Translations under genes and position numbers: made by a program
The notes under the pieces: model-generated
The model's input: only the letters and a program-made list of their open reading frames with translations
What the model was told of the DNA's origin: nothing
Database searches by the model: none
Shown here: positions 19,844 to 19,983 of the stretch, one piece after another
How the letters are laid out: each line of letters begins with the position of its first letter
Numbering within the stretch: the stretch's first letter is position 1
Assembly (NCBI GenBank): GCA_015501075.1
Contig: JADNYJ010000578.1
Span: forward strand, 1-19,983
Origin: Gymnopilus junonius
Lineage: Eukaryota > Basidiomycota > Agaricomycetes > Agaricales > Galerinaceae
Reading direction: 5' to 3'
DNA: 19,983 nucleotides

Positions 19844-19983
19844 ATGGTCCAGATTTTCGTTTCCCTCATTGTCGCTGCTGTTTTCCTCCAGGGCCTTGCT
19901 GCTCGCGTGTCTAAGTAAGTCTACATCTCTTCTAGTCCATCCACATTTCCAAACGAATTCCCCTCCAGGAACCGTGAGCAATT
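19844..19983 (+). CDS. Start of a secreted protein gene, truncated by window end
   Basis: The ATG at 19844 opens MVQIFVSLIVAAVFLQGLAA, a typical cleavable signal peptide (hydrophobic core, small residues, cleavage likely after Ala-Ala). It continues RVSK, and the exon ends at 19914 with a strong donor (GTAAGT). A 54-base intron (19915-19968, acceptor CCTCCAG) joins to a second exon reading NREQ before the window ends. The frame is kept across the splice. Too little remains to name the protein; a small secreted protein, hydrolase or hydrophobin are all possible. Confidence 0.6.

Overview
The window is from a filamentous basidiomycete, most likely an agaricomycete. Genes are broken by many short introns of 47-65 bases with GT..AG ends and CTAAT-like branch sites. 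The proteins are of fungal types, and a nuclear gene for a mitochondrial ribosomal protein is present. This assignment is inferred from gene structure and protein style, not from a database search.

Layout, left to right. (1) 210-2454, minus: a DHA2-type major facilitator drug/H+ antiporter in ten exons, with one frame break. (2) 4054-4254, minus: a doubtful 66-residue single-pass membrane ORF. (3) 4508-5628, minus: a seven-transmembrane protein, 7TM-A. (4) 6324-8437, minus: cytochrome P450 number 1, in eleven exons. (5) 9355-11444, plus: a GMC flavin oxidoreductase, divergent from P450-1, with several frame breaks. (6) 12081-14252, minus: cytochrome P450 number 2, convergent with the GMC gene, with a 4-base microexon inside its heme loop. 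(7) 15000-16214, plus: 7TM-B, an inverted paralogue of 7TM-A. (8) 18476-19369, minus: mitochondrial ribosomal protein uL5m. (9) From 19844, plus: the first exon of a secreted protein, cut by the window end.

Two P450s, a GMC oxidoreductase and an efflux pump together look like part of a secondary-metabolite or detoxification cluster. No core synthase (polyketide, peptide or terpene) is in the window. The three oxidoreductase genes sit between two inverted copies of the 7TM gene. Two 7TM genes beside tailoring oxidases are unexpected and are the most unusual thing about the layout.

The second theme is sequence integrity. Single-base frame breaks cluster between about 9.8 and 15.2 kb: at least six in the GMC gene, two in 7TM-B and two or three in P450-2. 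7TM-A and uL5m read cleanly, P450-1 has at most one break and the MFS gene has one. Apart from the frame breaks I saw no in-frame stop codons, and conserved motifs survive, so locally poor assembly is a serious alternative to gene decay. Gene models were built by hand from splice signals and family motifs; exon ends next to frame breaks are the least certain.
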